A stretch of 64,000 bases of DNA from Streptomyces roseirectus (lineage in GTDB: Bacteria; Actinomycetota; Actinomycetes; Streptomycetales; Streptomycetaceae), in contig NZ_CP060828.1 in the NCBI RefSeq assembly GCF_014489635.1, positions 5,060,001-5,124,000 of the forward strand. The letters run 5' to 3'. Below, in pieces: positions 55,744-64,000 of this stretch; position 1 is the stretch's first letter, and each line of letters begins with the position of its first letter. A program made the position numbers and the translations under genes. The notes beneath the pieces were generated by a model, which ran no database searches, was not told the DNA's origin, and saw only the letters and a program-made list of their open reading frames with translations.

Positions 55744-57165
55744 CTACACCTCGGCCCCCGCCGCAGTCGCAGCCGCCCCCACCGGCCGCTCACCCACCGA
55801 CTCCCCGACCCCCACCCTCCGCCGCGGAATGAACATCGCGAGGAGGAAAGCCACCACCGCCGCCCCCGCCCCGAGCGCCATGACGACCTTGAACCCGTTC
55901 TCCGAGGCCAGCGCGTGCCCCCCGAAGTCCGTGGTCATCTGCGCGAGGACAACCCCCGCGATGGCGCTGGCGAACGACGTCCCCAGCGACCGCATCAACG
56001 TGTTGAGACTGTTCGCCGCCCCCGTCTGCGACGGATCGACCGCACCCATGATCAGCGCGGGCAGCGCCCCGTACGTGAACCCGACCCCCGCGCCGATCAC
56101 ACAGGACACCAGGATCAGATGCCACACCTCGGACATCAGCAGGATGTTCAGCCCGTACCCGCCCGCGACGATCAGCGAGCCGATCATCAGCGTCACCTTC
56201 GGCCCCTTCGCCCGCGTGACCTTCGCGGACAGCGCGGAGACGACCATCATCACGAACCCCTGCGGCGCCAGCACCAGCCCGACGGTCATCATCGACTTCC
56301 CGAGCCCGTACCCCGTCCGCTCCGGCAACTGGAGCAACTGCGGCAGCACCAGCGACATCGGGAACATCGAGAACCCGAGCGCGACCGACGCCAGGTTCGT
56401 GAACAGCACCTGCGTCCTCGCGGTCGTCCGCAGATCCACCAACGGCTGCTTGGCCCGCAGCTCCCACCAGCCCCAGCCCAGCAGGACGACGACGGCGACG
56501 GCGCCGAGCCCCAGCGTCGTCCCCGAGGTCCAGCCCCAGTCGGCGCCCTTCGACACCGCGAGCAGCAGCGAGACCAGCCCGGCGGACAGCCCGAGCGAGC
56601 CGACCAGGTCGAACCGGCCCCCGGCGCGGTTCCTCGACTCCGGCACGAACGCCATGACCAGCAGGAACGAGACGACGCCCAGCGCGGCCGACGTCCAGAA
56701 CAGGATGTGCCAGTCCCAGTTCTCCGCGATGAACGCGGCGATCGGCAGCCCCAGCGCACCGCCGACACCCAGCGACGCACTCATCACGGCCGTCGACCCC
56801 GCGAGCCTGTCGGCCGGGACCGTGTCCCGCAGGATGCTGATCCCGAGCGGCACGACCGCCGCGGACAGCCCCTGCAACGCACGGCCGATGACCATCGGGA
56901 CGAGCGAGTCGGCCAGCGCGCACACCACCGAGCCGGCGACCAGCAGCACGATGCTGACCAGCAGCATCCGCCGTTTCCCGAACATGTCCCCGAGCCGCCC
57001 CACGACCGGCGTCGCCACGGCCGCCGCCAGCAGCGTCGCGGTCACCGCCCACGCCGTGTCCGACGCGGGCGCGTCCAGCAGCCTCGGCAGCTCCGGGACG
57101 ATCGGGATGACCAGCGTCTGCATCAACGAGACGACGATCCCGGCCAGCGCCAGCACCGCCACCAC
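55744..57165 (-). CDS. MFS drug-efflux transporter (DHA2 type)
   Basis: From GTG 57165 the product is 473 residues with 14 membrane segments: ALAGIVVSLMQTLVIPIVPE, GRLGDMFGKRRMLLVSIVLL (motif A), RALQGLSAAVVPLGISILRD and GVGGALGLPIAAFIAENWDW. The start is doubtful: in-frame codons upstream of 57165 read ATSLLSEAPAGSPAQPKPNA, just like the N-terminus of relatives, but contain no ATG, GTG or TTG before a stop at 57259-57261. Either a rare start is used or the N-terminus was shortened. A MarR-like motif lies in the promoter. Confidence 0.85.
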   Translation of the reverse strand: MVAVLALAGIVVSLMQTLVIPIVPELPRLLDAPASDTAWAVTATLLAAAVATPVVGRLGDMFGKRRMLLVSIVLLVAGSVVCALADSLVPMVIGRALQGLSAAVVPLGISILRDTVPADRLAGSTAVMSASLGVGGALGLPIAAFIAENWDWHILFWTSAALGVVSFLLVMAFVPESRNRAGGRFDLVGSLGLSAGLVSLLLAVSKGADWGWTSGTTLGLGAVAVVVLLGWGWWELRAKQPLVDLRTTARTQVLFTNLASVALGFSMFPMSLVLPQLLQLPERTGYGLGKSMMTVGLVLAPQGFVMMVVSALSAKVTRAKGPKVTLMIGSLIVAGGYGLNILLMSEVWHLILVSCVIGAGVGFTYGALPALIMGAVDPSQTGAANSLNTLMRSLGTSFASAIAGVVLAQMTTDFGGHALASENGFKVVMALGAGAAVVAFLLAMFIPRRRVGVGESVGERPVGAAATAAGAEV

Positions 57166-57219
57166 GGCGTTCGGCTTCGGCTGGGCCGGCGACCCCGCCG
57201 GGGCCTCCGAAAGGAGGGA

Positions 57220-57240
57220 GGTTGCTTGAGTTGCGCAAGT
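57220..57240 (-). promoter_or_regulatory. MarR-like motif upstream of the MFS gene
   Basis: GGTTGCTTGAGTTGCGCAAG (57220-57239) shares GGTTGCT with the right arm of the MarR operator at 16256 and contains TTGCGCAA, a perfect TTGC/GCAA palindrome. It could bind the MarR protein of this window or a relative. Confidence 0.35.
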
Positions 57241-57411
57241 TAATTTTTCCGAGCCGTGTCACCGGGCCCGGCGCGGAACGGGGGGTGTTTCCGCTGCCGG
57301 GCCCGGTGTCCGCGTCGCTCCCCGTCCCCACGGGACACGACGCGCTCCGGGGTTACGCCCGCTGACGTAGACCCCGGGTCTTGGAACCCCTGGACCTCCA
57401 GAGGTAGTACC

Positions 57412-57519
57412 TCAGGGACGGTGGTGGTGCCCCCACCCGTGCCAGGAGACGACGAACGCGGCCAGCCCCGCGCCGAGCAGCCCGAGGGCGAGTGAGCAAA
57501 GGAGGGCGGCGTCCGGCAT
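57412..57519 (-). CDS. Very small membrane protein
   Basis: This is a 35-residue product: PDAALLCSLALGLLGAGLAA, then FVVSWHGWGHHHRP. One membrane segment with a His-rich end. ATG 57519 is eight bases after AGGAG, which supports translation. Function unknown; the HGWGHHH tail could bind metal. Confidence 0.5.
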   Translation of the reverse strand: MPDAALLCSLALGLLGAGLAAFVVSWHGWGHHHRP

Positions 57520-57639
57520 GGGGTCACTCCTGACGTTCATCGCGGATTCCTCTCCGGTGCTCCACCCGCATGGGGGTCGGGTGGAGCACCCCCAGGCTAC
57601 TTGTACTTTCAAGATTCTGTGGGGTGATCGGAGGACTTG

Positions 57640-57720
57640 CGTAGTCCCGCAGAAGGAGTACCGCAGAGGGAGTACCGCAGAGGTAGTCCCACGGCGGGAG
57701 TTCCGCGGCGGGAGCGGAGG
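57640..57720. repeat. Short tandem repeats in intergenic DNA
   Basis: A roughly 15-bp unit (GGAGTACCGCAGAGG and variants) is repeated about five times, drifting to GGAGTTCCGCGGCGG at the right end. CCGGCCATGAACC is then present twice (near 57741 and 57762). The gap 57520-57860 contains no gene that I can support. Confidence 0.6.
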
Positions 57721-57860
57721 GAGACCGGAACACCCGCACCCCCGGCCATGAACCTGCACCCTCCGGCCATGAACCCGCAACCCTTTTCGGCCATCTCTAG
57801 TAGGGGCCCCGCGCTGTCCCGAGACCGGCGCGGGGCGAGAGGGACCGAAAGGGAAGACAC

Positions 57861-58979
57861 GTGCCGGTCATCGGTCAGCGGACGCACCTCGTGCTGCTCG
57901 CCGCCTGGACGCTCCTGTGGTTCGCGGTGGTCGAGCCGCACGGGGGGTTCTCCTGGCACTACCTGCGCACCGGCGGCGAGCTGATCTACGGCGGCGAGGG
58001 CGGCGGCCTCAACCTCTACGCCCACCACCCCGAGCTCCAGATGGGCCCGGTCAGCTTCCTGGTCGCGGGCCTGTTCAACCCCTTCTCGCAGCACACGGGC
58101 CAGTTCCTCGCCGCCGCCCTGATGTCGTTCCTCGGCCTGGTCATCCTCGTCCTCGTCGGCCGCAGCGCCGCCTGGCACATGCTGGGCACCGGCACCAACC
58201 ACCAGCGCCTGCGCCAGCGCGTCCTCGTCGCCGGCCTCGCGTTCATCCCGATGTGGATCGAGGTGGCGGTGCGTTTCGGGCACCTGGACGACGTCCTCGC
58301 CCTGTTCTTCACGACGCTCGCCGTCCGCGCACTCACCCGGGGCAACGCGGTCGCGACCGGCGCGTTCCTGGCGCTGGCCCTCGACTCCAAACCGACGGCG
58401 CTGGCCTTCGTCCCCCTGCTCCTCGCCCTCCCCCGACGCCACTGGCTCCGCGCGCTCCTCACCTGCGCCGCCCTGGTCGCCGCGGCCTGGCTCCCCTTCT
58501 TCATCGACGCCCCGCACTCCTACGCGGCGGCCCAGTTCACCATCCCCGTCCAGCCGGCCTCCCCCCTCCGCTGGCTGGGCGTCGGCACCCCCGACACCCC
58601 GCCCTGGGGCCGCCCCGCCCAGGCCGCCCTCGCCCTCACCCTCGGCTGCCTGGCCGTCGCCCGGGGCCGCTGGCCCGCGGTGGTCCTCCTCGGAGCCAAC
58701 GCCCGCATCGCCCTCGACCCCAGCGTCTACACCTACTACACCGCCTCGGTCCTCCTCGGCACCCTCCTCTGGGACACCATCGGCCAACGCCGCCTCATCC
58801 CCTGGTGGACCTGGATCGGCCTCCTCACCCTCTACGCCCCCGTCCTCACCATCCCCGACGCCGCCACCCGCGGCCTCCTCCGCCTGGCCTTCGTAGTCAT
58901 CTCCACCCTGTACGTCCTCTTCCGCCCCCTACGCCCCCGCACCCGCCGAAACCCCCACCCCTTGGCACGAGCCACCTGA
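57861..58979 (+). CDS. Polytopic membrane protein, GT-C/mannosyltransferase-like
   Basis: The 372-residue product has nine or ten membrane segments. The first external loop WFAVVEPHGGFSWHYLRTGG and the later DDVLALFFTTLAVRAL and SYAAAQFTIPVQPASPLRWL are of the kind found in polyprenyl-phosphate-mannose-dependent mannosyltransferases (GT87-like), but no family signature is decisive. The start is GTG 57861. Monocistronic. A role in envelope glycan synthesis is plausible. Confidence 0.7.
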   Translation: MPVIGQRTHLVLLAAWTLLWFAVVEPHGGFSWHYLRTGGELIYGGEGGGLNLYAHHPELQMGPVSFLVAGLFNPFSQHTGQFLAAALMSFLGLVILVLVGRSAAWHMLGTGTNHQRLRQRVLVAGLAFIPMWIEVAVRFGHLDDVLALFFTTLAVRALTRGNAVATGAFLALALDSKPTALAFVPLLLALPRRHWLRALLTCAALVAAAWLPFFIDAPHSYAAAQFTIPVQPASPLRWLGVGTPDTPPWGRPAQAALALTLGCLAVARGRWPAVVLLGANARIALDPSVYTYYTASVLLGTLLWDTIGQRRLIPWWTWIGLLTLYAPVLTIPDAATRGLLRLAFVVISTLYVLFRPLRPRTRRNPHPLARAT

Positions 58980-59388
58980 CCTCGCGCCTCACTCACCGCC
59001 TCCCAAAAGCCGCACGCATCGGCCAGGGACAATGCCTCGCTGCCGAGTACGAAGACGCGAAACGGCCGTTACTCGCGCCCACCGACGCGCCTTTTCACGC
59101 GACCTCTCCCGTGTCGCTTCCTCCTGGAGTCAGCCGGCCAGTTCCAGCCAGGCGGTTCGTTACGGGTGTCATCTGTTAACCCCTATCCCAAATTATCTCG
59201 GAGGGCCAAGGCTGCCATCTCCGGGAAAAAGTGCAGGTGTGCCAAGAAGCGGCGCCATCCTGGTTGCGCTCCAAACCTCTCGTAGCCGTACGTACTATGT
59301 GCGCACCTGTAATGCGCACTGGACTCCTCTGGTTGCTCACCCCTACGGTTCAGGGGTCGAGCAGTGGCCAACACCAGAAGGGGAACAC
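58980..59388. other. Intergenic region with paired TGCGCA sites
   Basis: There is no supportable gene over 409 bp. AT-richer sequence near 59170-59190 (CCCAAATTATCTC) could hold promoter elements. TGCGCA occurs at 59300-59305 and 59313-59318, 13 bp apart, about 70-90 bp before the methylase ATG, a possible operator for the HTH domain encoded by that gene. Confidence 0.4.
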
Positions 59389-61719
59389 ATGGTTGCCATG
59401 TCGGATGAGCGTGATCCGCTGATCACCCGGTCGGAGATCGCCTCGTACGCGGGTGTGGAACGGCCGACCGTATCCAACTGGGCGCGACGACATCAGGATT
59501 TCCCCGTCCCGACGCGCTCCGGTGAGCTGGAGTACTTCCGCCTCTCCTCGGTTCTCGACTGGCTCGGTGACCGGAAGATCTCGCAGGGCCGACTGCGGCC
59601 CGACGAGAGCCCCGGCGCCACTTACCGGGACCGTGTCCTGAGCGGTTGGCAGGCCCGGAACGGTCCTGCGAACCCTGTCCGCCGAACGGAGAGTGAGGAA
59701 GAGAACGGAGAGGCCGACAAGCGGAGTGTCAGCGCACTCATGGGACCCCTTTCCGACCGAGTGCGGGGCTCAGCCTCGATGCTGGACTACCTGACCTTGC
59801 TGCTCGCCCTCGTTTTCCTGCGCGGCAACGAGTCCCGATGGAGCACCCTCAAGGCCGCTGCCGATGCCGGTACAGGCCCGGAACACATCGCGGACTTGCT
59901 GCACCGGATCGGCGACGCGGCCGACGAAGAATTGCGGCGGTACGGGGTGCTGCCGGGGATGCGGGAGATCCTCGGCCGGCTGGAGCCCCGGACCTATGGC
60001 GACCTCGCCCAGGTGGTGCGGCTGGCGGGGGAACTGCGTCGAGGAGCCTTCCGGCTCATCCTCGACGAGTACGAGTCCCGGGCGGGGCTCCGCAGTGGAG
60101 AGTTCTTCACCCCCAGAGGGGTGGTTCGCTTGGCCGCCGAACTGGCCCTGGGCGCGGACAAGGGTGGCAAGTCGGTCTACGACGGGTACGCCCGTGGCGG
60201 CGAGATGCTGGCGGCGGCGGCCGAGTACGTCGGCGCGCGGACGTCCGGATTCTCGGTGCGGGGTGAAGTGCCCAGCCGTGACACCCTGCGGCTCGCCGGG
60301 ATGCACGTGCTCCTGCACGGGGCGCTGCCGAGACTGCGCAGCACCGGGGACCTGCCATGGGAGGCGAGGACCCGCGCCGAGCCGTTCGCCGACGTGGTGA
60401 TGATGAATCCCCCGTTCAACATGACCGACTCCACCGGATCGGGCCGGAGGGAAGGCGTATGGGAGTTCGGGGCCCCGCCCAGGGGCAACGACAACTTCGC
60501 CTGGCTGCAGCACGGGATGGCGCAGCTGAAGGACGAAGGGCGCGCTGCGGTCGTGATGCCGGTCAAGGCCGGCAACTCGGTCGATGAAGCCGAGCGCAAT
60601 ATCCGGCGGAACCTGATCGAGAGCGGAGCGGTCGAGTGCGTGATCGCCCTGCCGCCCAACTTGTTCTCCGCGACTCCCGTGCCGGTGGCCCTGTGGTTCC
60701 TGCGGCGCACCGAACAGCCGACTCCCGAAGTCCTGTTGCTGGATGCCCGGCACCTGGGTACCAGGCAAGGAAACCGGAACGTCCTCGAAGCGGACGACCG
60801 GCAGGCCATCGTGGACGTCGCCGTGCCATGGCTGTTCCGGCAAGTACGACCGACCGCGGGCAGTGGCCTTGAGCCGTACACGGCGTTGATCCCGCGAGGC
60901 GCGTTCGAAGCCGTCGACTACTCACTGAGTCCCATCGATCACGTCACCGGCAGGCGCCCTGAAGAAGCAGGCTCTCTCGACGAGGTCGACGCGTCGCGTC
61001 AGGAAAGTGTCCGCCTTCGTGACGACGTCGACACGGCGGACGAGGCAGCGGCTGCCCTCGACTGGAACTGGGGCGCGAGCGGAACCGCACGCCACGGGGA
61101 GCCGCCGTCGGCATGGATGGAAACCACTCTGGCTGAGCTGTGCGAGATCCAGCCGGGGCCCTCCTATACCCGCCTGGGCAAGAACGACCGCTCGGAGCAG
61201 GGGCTGGTGCCGGTTGTCCTGCCGCGCCAGCTCGTGGACGGCAGGGTCGTCGCCCTTGACGGTGAGCGGGTCTCTTTGGAGACGGCGAAGAAGCTCAAGA
61301 AGTTCTGGTTGCGGCCGCAGGACATCGTGTGTGTCCGGTCCGGGGCCATGCGTGCCCCCGCGATGGTGACCGCGGAGCAGGAGGGCTGGCTGCTGAGCCC
61401 CAACGTGATGAGGCTCAGGCTGCGAGAGCACTCTGTCGCGGTGGACCCCGAATACCTCTTGGGCTATCTCGCGTCGCCACGCCGCATGGAGTGGATGAGC
61501 AACCGGTCAGCGGCCACCGCCGCTTCCTCCCTCAGCCGTGACGTGCTCGGTCATCTACCGGTCCGGCTCCCGCCGCTGGAACAGCAGCGACGTGCGGTAC
61601 GGGCGATCAACACACTCCGCGACCAGGCCGCGGCTCACCAGGCGTATGCGGACTCGCTTTCCAGGACTCGTGCGGAGCTGGCGAAGTTCCTGATGGACGG
61701 ACCACTGGGCACCCCGTGA
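59389..61719 (+). CDS. Orphan N6-adenine DNA methylase with fused HTH and specificity domain
   Basis: The 776-residue protein begins with a small HTH (TRSEIASYAGVERPTVSNWA, then EYFRLSSVLDWLGDRKISQ). A helical N-terminal HsdM-like region and a SAM-dependent methylase core follow, with SGEFFTPRGVVRLAAELALG, VYDGYARGGEMLAAAA and catalytic NPPF in DVVMMNPPFNMTDST. After about residue 580 an HsdS-like recognition half follows (TTLAELCEIQPGPSYTRLGK, WLRPQDIVCVRSGAMRAP, SLSRDVLGHLPVRLPPLEQQ). It is thus a type I-like M and S fusion with no R subunit nearby. ATG 59389 follows GAAGGGGAAC. Probably regulatory or protective methylation. Confidence 0.87.
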   Translation: MVAMSDERDPLITRSEIASYAGVERPTVSNWARRHQDFPVPTRSGELEYFRLSSVLDWLGDRKISQGRLRPDESPGATYRDRVLSGWQARNGPANPVRRTESEEENGEADKRSVSALMGPLSDRVRGSASMLDYLTLLLALVFLRGNESRWSTLKAAADAGTGPEHIADLLHRIGDAADEELRRYGVLPGMREILGRLEPRTYGDLAQVVRLAGELRRGAFRLILDEYESRAGLRSGEFFTPRGVVRLAAELALGADKGGKSVYDGYARGGEMLAAAAEYVGARTSGFSVRGEVPSRDTLRLAGMHVLLHGALPRLRSTGDLPWEARTRAEPFADVVMMNPPFNMTDSTGSGRREGVWEFGAPPRGNDNFAWLQHGMAQLKDEGRAAVVMPVKAGNSVDEAERNIRRNLIESGAVECVIALPPNLFSATPVPVALWFLRRTEQPTPEVLLLDARHLGTRQGNRNVLEADDRQAIVDVAVPWLFRQVRPTAGSGLEPYTALIPRGAFEAVDYSLSPIDHVTGRRPEEAGSLDEVDASRQESVRLRDDVDTADEAAAALDWNWGASGTARHGEPPSAWMETTLAELCEIQPGPSYTRLGKNDRSEQGLVPVVLPRQLVDGRVVALDGERVSLETAKKLKKFWLRPQDIVCVRSGAMRAPAMVTAEQEGWLLSPNVMRLRLREHSVAVDPEYLLGYLASPRRMEWMSNRSAATAASSLSRDVLGHLPVRLPPLEQQRRAVRAINTLRDQAAAHQAYADSLSRTRAELAKFLMDGPLGTP

Positions 61720-61773
61720 TTCACGACCTCTTTTTCTCTCCCACCCTTCGCAACCCTCTGAAAGGAACCTTCC

Positions 61774-61998
61774 GTGTCCACGTCTGTGCCTCCGGCCTCC
61801 TCACGCACCTGGGCCCTGTGGCTGGGGATCGCTGCTCTGCTGTCCACCGTGGTGGCTCTCTGCGTAGCCCTGCTCAAGGTCCGCGCCGGCGCGGACACGA
61901 CTGACGTCGTGCTGTCCGCCGGCGGGGGTTTCGCCGCAACAGCCGGCTTGTGCCTGGCTGTGCCGGCAGCTGTGAAGGAACTGAAGCGGCTCAGTTGA
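61774..61998 (+). CDS. Small two-segment membrane protein
   Basis: The 74-residue product has two membrane segments (WALWLGIAALLSTVVALCVA and VLSAGGGFAATAGLCLAVPA), a short loop with KVRAGADTTD and a basic tail KELKRLS. GTG 61774 follows GAAAGGAAC. It lies 54 bp behind the methylase on the same strand and before a terminator, so it is likely co-transcribed. A helper role for the methylase system is conceivable but unproven. Confidence 0.68.
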   Translation: MSTSVPPASSRTWALWLGIAALLSTVVALCVALLKVRAGADTTDVVLSAGGGFAATAGLCLAVPAAVKELKRLS

Positions 61999-62000
61999 AC

Positions 62001-62038
62001 GTCGAAGGGCCCCACCGCAAGCGGTGGGGCCCTTCGAC
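62001..62038. terminator. Perfect 18-bp terminator hairpin
   Basis: GTCGAAGGGCCCCACCGC (62001-62018), loop AA, and its full complement at 62021-62038. It lies between the convergent small membrane protein gene and tRNA-Ser(GGA) and can serve both. Confidence 0.92.
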
Positions 62039-62060
62039 AACGTGCCCGGTGAGGCACTGG

Positions 62061-62145
62061 CGGAGGATACGAGATTCGAACTCGTGAGGGGTTGCCCCCA
62101 ACACGCTTTCCAAGCGTGCGCCCTAGGCCTCTAGGCGAATCCTCC
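62061..62145 (-). tRNA. tRNA-Ser(GGA)
   Basis: Read from 62145 leftward, the acceptor strand GGAGGAT pairs with ATCCTCC. The anticodon arm is CACGC-TTGGAAA-GCGTG with anticodon GGA, a long variable arm TTGGGGGCAACCCCTCA follows, and the T-loop is GTTCGAAT. The discriminator G is at 62061. A class II tRNA of normal length (85 bases). Confidence 0.95.
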
Positions 62146-62243
62146 GGTCGGAACATTACATGACGTCGGAGGGTGGTTGCGAACTCGTTCGGGGGAGGGT
62201 GGAGGGGTGGGGAGAGGGGGTGGGGGATCGGGTAGGCTGGGGG

Positions 62244-62333
62244 ACAGCCCCTCACGCGGCGCTATCTGACTGAACTCCCCCAGGGCCGGAAGGCAGCAAG
62301 GGTAGGTTGGCTCTGGCGGGTGCGTGGGGGGTC
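62244..62333 (+). ncRNA. ffs: Signal recognition particle RNA (4.5S type)
   Basis: The universally conserved apical segment GGGCCGGAAGGCAGCAAGGG lies at 62283-62302. Flanking arms pair along the rod: CAGCCCCTCACGC near 62245-62257 with GCGTGGGG near 62322-62329, and CTCCCCCAG with CTCTGGCGGG. It is the short bacterial form without an Alu domain. Ends are approximate. Its position upstream of dnaX is usual in streptomycetes. Confidence 0.93.
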
Positions 62334-62475
62334 TTCGCGTACGCGCGCGACAGACGCCGGCTCGCCGTCACGGCCCCGTACCGTCGTCACCGTTCCCCGT
62401 CCCCGCGGCCCCTCTTCCCCGCCCCACCCCACCACCCGGCCCGGTTTGTCAGTGGGCGCCTATAACCTCGTAGGC

Positions 62476-64000
62476 GTGTCGTCTCTCGCGCTGTACCGCC
62501 GTTATCGCCCGGAGTCGTTCGCCGAGGTCATCGGGCAGGAGCATGTGACAGACCCGTTGCAGCAGGCGCTGCGGAACAACCGGGTCAATCACGCGTACCT
62601 GTTCAGTGGCCCGCGCGGCTGCGGGAAGACGACGAGCGCGCGGATCCTGGCGAGGTGCCTGAACTGCGAGCAGGGGCCGACGCCGACGCCGTGCGGGGAG
62701 TGCGAGTCGTGCAAGGACCTCGCGCGCAACGGCCCCGGTTCGATCGACGTGATCGAGATCGACGCGGCGTCGCACGGCGGCGTGGACGACGCCCGTGACC
62801 TGCGCGAGAAGGCGTTCTTCGGCCCGGCCCGCAGCCGCTACAAGATCTACATCATCGACGAGGCCCACATGGTCACGTCGGCGGGGTTCAACGCGCTGCT
62901 GAAGGTCGTCGAGGAGCCCCCGGAGCACCTCAAGTTCATCTTCGCGACGACCGAGCCCGAGAAGGTCATCGGCACGATCCGCTCGCGCACGCACCATTAC
63001 CCCTTCCGCCTCGTCCCCCCGGGCACGCTGCGCGACTACCTCGGGCAGGTGTGCCAGAAGGAGGACATCCCGGTCGAGGACGGCGTCCTGCCGCTCGTCG
63101 TGCGCGCGGGCGCCGGCTCCGTGCGTGACTCGATGTCCGTGATGGACCAGCTCCTCGCGGGCGCCACCGCCGAGGGCGTGACGTACACCATGGCGACCTC
63201 GCTCCTCGGGTACACGGACGGCTCGCTGCTCGACTCCGTCGTCGAGTCGTTCGCGACGGGCGACGGCGCGGCCGCCTTCGAGGTCGTCGACCGCGTCATC
63301 GAGGGCGGCAACGACCCCCGCCGCTTCGTCGCCGACCTCCTGGAGCGCCTGCGCGACCTCGTCATCCTCGCGGCCGTCCCGGACGCCGCCGAGAAGGGCC
63401 TCATCGACGCCCCCGCCGACGTCATCGAGCGCATGCAGGCACAGGCCGGCGTCTTCGGCGCCGCCGAACTCAGCCGCGCCGCCGACCTGGTCAACGAGGG
63501 GCTGACCGAGATGCGCGGCGCCACCTCCCCCCGCCTCCAGCTGGAGCTGATCTGCGCGCGCGTGCTCCTGCCCGCCGCCTACTCCGACGAACGCTCCCTC
63601 CTGGCCCGCCTCGACCGCATCGAACGCGGCGCGAGCTTCGCCGCCGCCCACACGCCCCCCGGCGTCCCGGTCGGCTACGCCCCCGCCTCCGACGCTCACA
63701 TGCAGGTCGCCCCGGGCGGCGGCGCGGCAGCGGCGAGGGCGGCGGTCCGAGGCGGCACGGGGACGACGCCGGCGCCCCTGGCACCCCCTGCGCAGTCCCC
63801 GGCGCAGCCGCAGTCCCCCGCACCCGCGTACGCCCCTCCCGCCCAGCAGCCCTCCGCCCCGCCCGCGTACGCCCCCCCGGCGCAGCAACCGTCCGCCGCC
63901 CCGGCCCCGGCCCCGGCACAAGCCCCGGCCGCGTACGCACCCCCCGTCGAACCCCCCGCCACCCCCACCCCCACCCCCACTCCCGGTGCCTGGCCCACCC
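62476..64000 (+). CDS. dnaX: DNA polymerase III subunit gamma/tau (partial, runs off the window)
   Basis: From GTG 62476 the frame is open to the window end (508 codons). Residues 1-220 are the clamp-loader AAA+ core: ALYRRYRPESFAEVIGQEHV, Walker A SGPRGCGKTTSAR, the four-Cys zinc module CLNCEQGPTPTPCGECESC, Walker B IYIIDEAHMVTSAGFNALLK, sensor FATTEPEKVIGTIRSR. Domain III follows to about residue 385. The C-terminal part begins as a long Pro/Ala/Gln-rich linker with repeats of PAYAPPAQQPSAPP, typical of streptomycete tau. The stop is outside the window. Confidence 0.95.
   Translation, partial: MSSLALYRRYRPESFAEVIGQEHVTDPLQQALRNNRVNHAYLFSGPRGCGKTTSARILARCLNCEQGPTPTPCGECESCKDLARNGPGSIDVIEIDAASHGGVDDARDLREKAFFGPARSRYKIYIIDEAHMVTSAGFNALLKVVEEPPEHLKFIFATTEPEKVIGTIRSRTHHYPFRLVPPGTLRDYLGQVCQKEDIPVEDGVLPLVVRAGAGSVRDSMSVMDQLLAGATAEGVTYTMATSLLGYTDGSLLDSVVESFATGDGAAAFEVVDRVIEGGNDPRRFVADLLERLRDLVILAAVPDAAEKGLIDAPADVIERMQAQAGVFGAAELSRAADLVNEGLTEMRGATSPRLQLELICARVLLPAAYSDERSLLARLDRIERGASFAAAHTPPGVPVGYAPASDAHMQVAPGGGAAAARAAVRGGTGTTPAPLAPPAQSPAQPQSPAPAYAPPAQQPSAPPAYAPPAQQPSAAPAPAPAQAPAAYAPPVEPPATPTPTPTPGAWPT

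Overview
The window is high-GC actinobacterial DNA and almost certainly comes from a Streptomyces chromosome. The evidence is GC-rich third codon positions, frequent GTG starts, ATGA and GTGA gene overlaps, sporulation-type sigma factors of the SigF group, XRE/DUF5753 plus DUF397 pairs, a short bacterial SRP RNA and a DmdR/IdeR-type iron box. As far as I remember it, the order sigma pair - tadA - upp - tRNA-Ser - SRP RNA - dnaX is a conserved core arrangement in this genus. I cannot name the species.

Layout. Bases 1-498 look like the right end of an element that continues upstream. They stop at a tRNA-Arg(ACG) 3' fragment (499-540). Bases 634-2557 hold a YcxB-like remnant, a small secreted-type protein and a DUF2797 protein, followed by about 950 bp of repeat-rich non-coding DNA. 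Bases 3506-9337 are an operon-like run of response regulator, histidine kinase, GT2/GtrA protein and GT39 mannosyltransferase-like protein, which suggests cell-envelope glycosylation. Bases 9444-16211 contain two drug-efflux units: an MFS pump with its TetR gene, and a marR-MFS-yceI-PPOX operon read leftward from a double-palindrome operator. Bases 16486-24315 are accessory. They hold an orphan XRE regulator, a methyltransferase remnant, a secreted four-cysteine protein with an ABC transporter cassette, a hydrolase, an XRE/DUF397 pair and small proteins. Bases 24371-26800 carry two SigF-family sigma factors and a small membrane protein.

Bases 26942-40953 are a 14-kb actinomycete integrative and conjugative element (AICE) in the 3' end of tRNA-Ser(CGA), flanked by 55-bp perfect direct repeats. 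It carries a GntR (KorSA-type) regulator and GNAT gene, a spread-type gene train that includes a PycTM-like membrane protein, an FtsK/TraSA translocase with a cluster of 8-mers just behind it (candidate clt), two small C5 methylase homologues, a prim-pol/ATPase replication pair with GGTAGCG iterons (candidate origin), excisionase and integrase. This is the best-defined mobile system in the window.

Right of the element, core genes resume: tadA and its partner, upp, a LytR_C protein, a HerA-like ATPase and a HhH-GPD protein. A divergent iron-box locus follows, in which a siderophore-interacting reductase faces an Ntn acylase plus an IucB-like acyltransferase. The acylase carries a 280-residue low-complexity insertion. 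After a CopCD protein, a type IV (phosphorothioate-sensing) HNH nuclease, an MFS pump and a polytopic membrane protein comes an orphan N6-methylase with fused HTH and specificity domains. The window ends with tRNA-Ser(GGA), SRP RNA and the 5' part of dnaX. No CRISPR array or complete biosynthetic cluster was seen.
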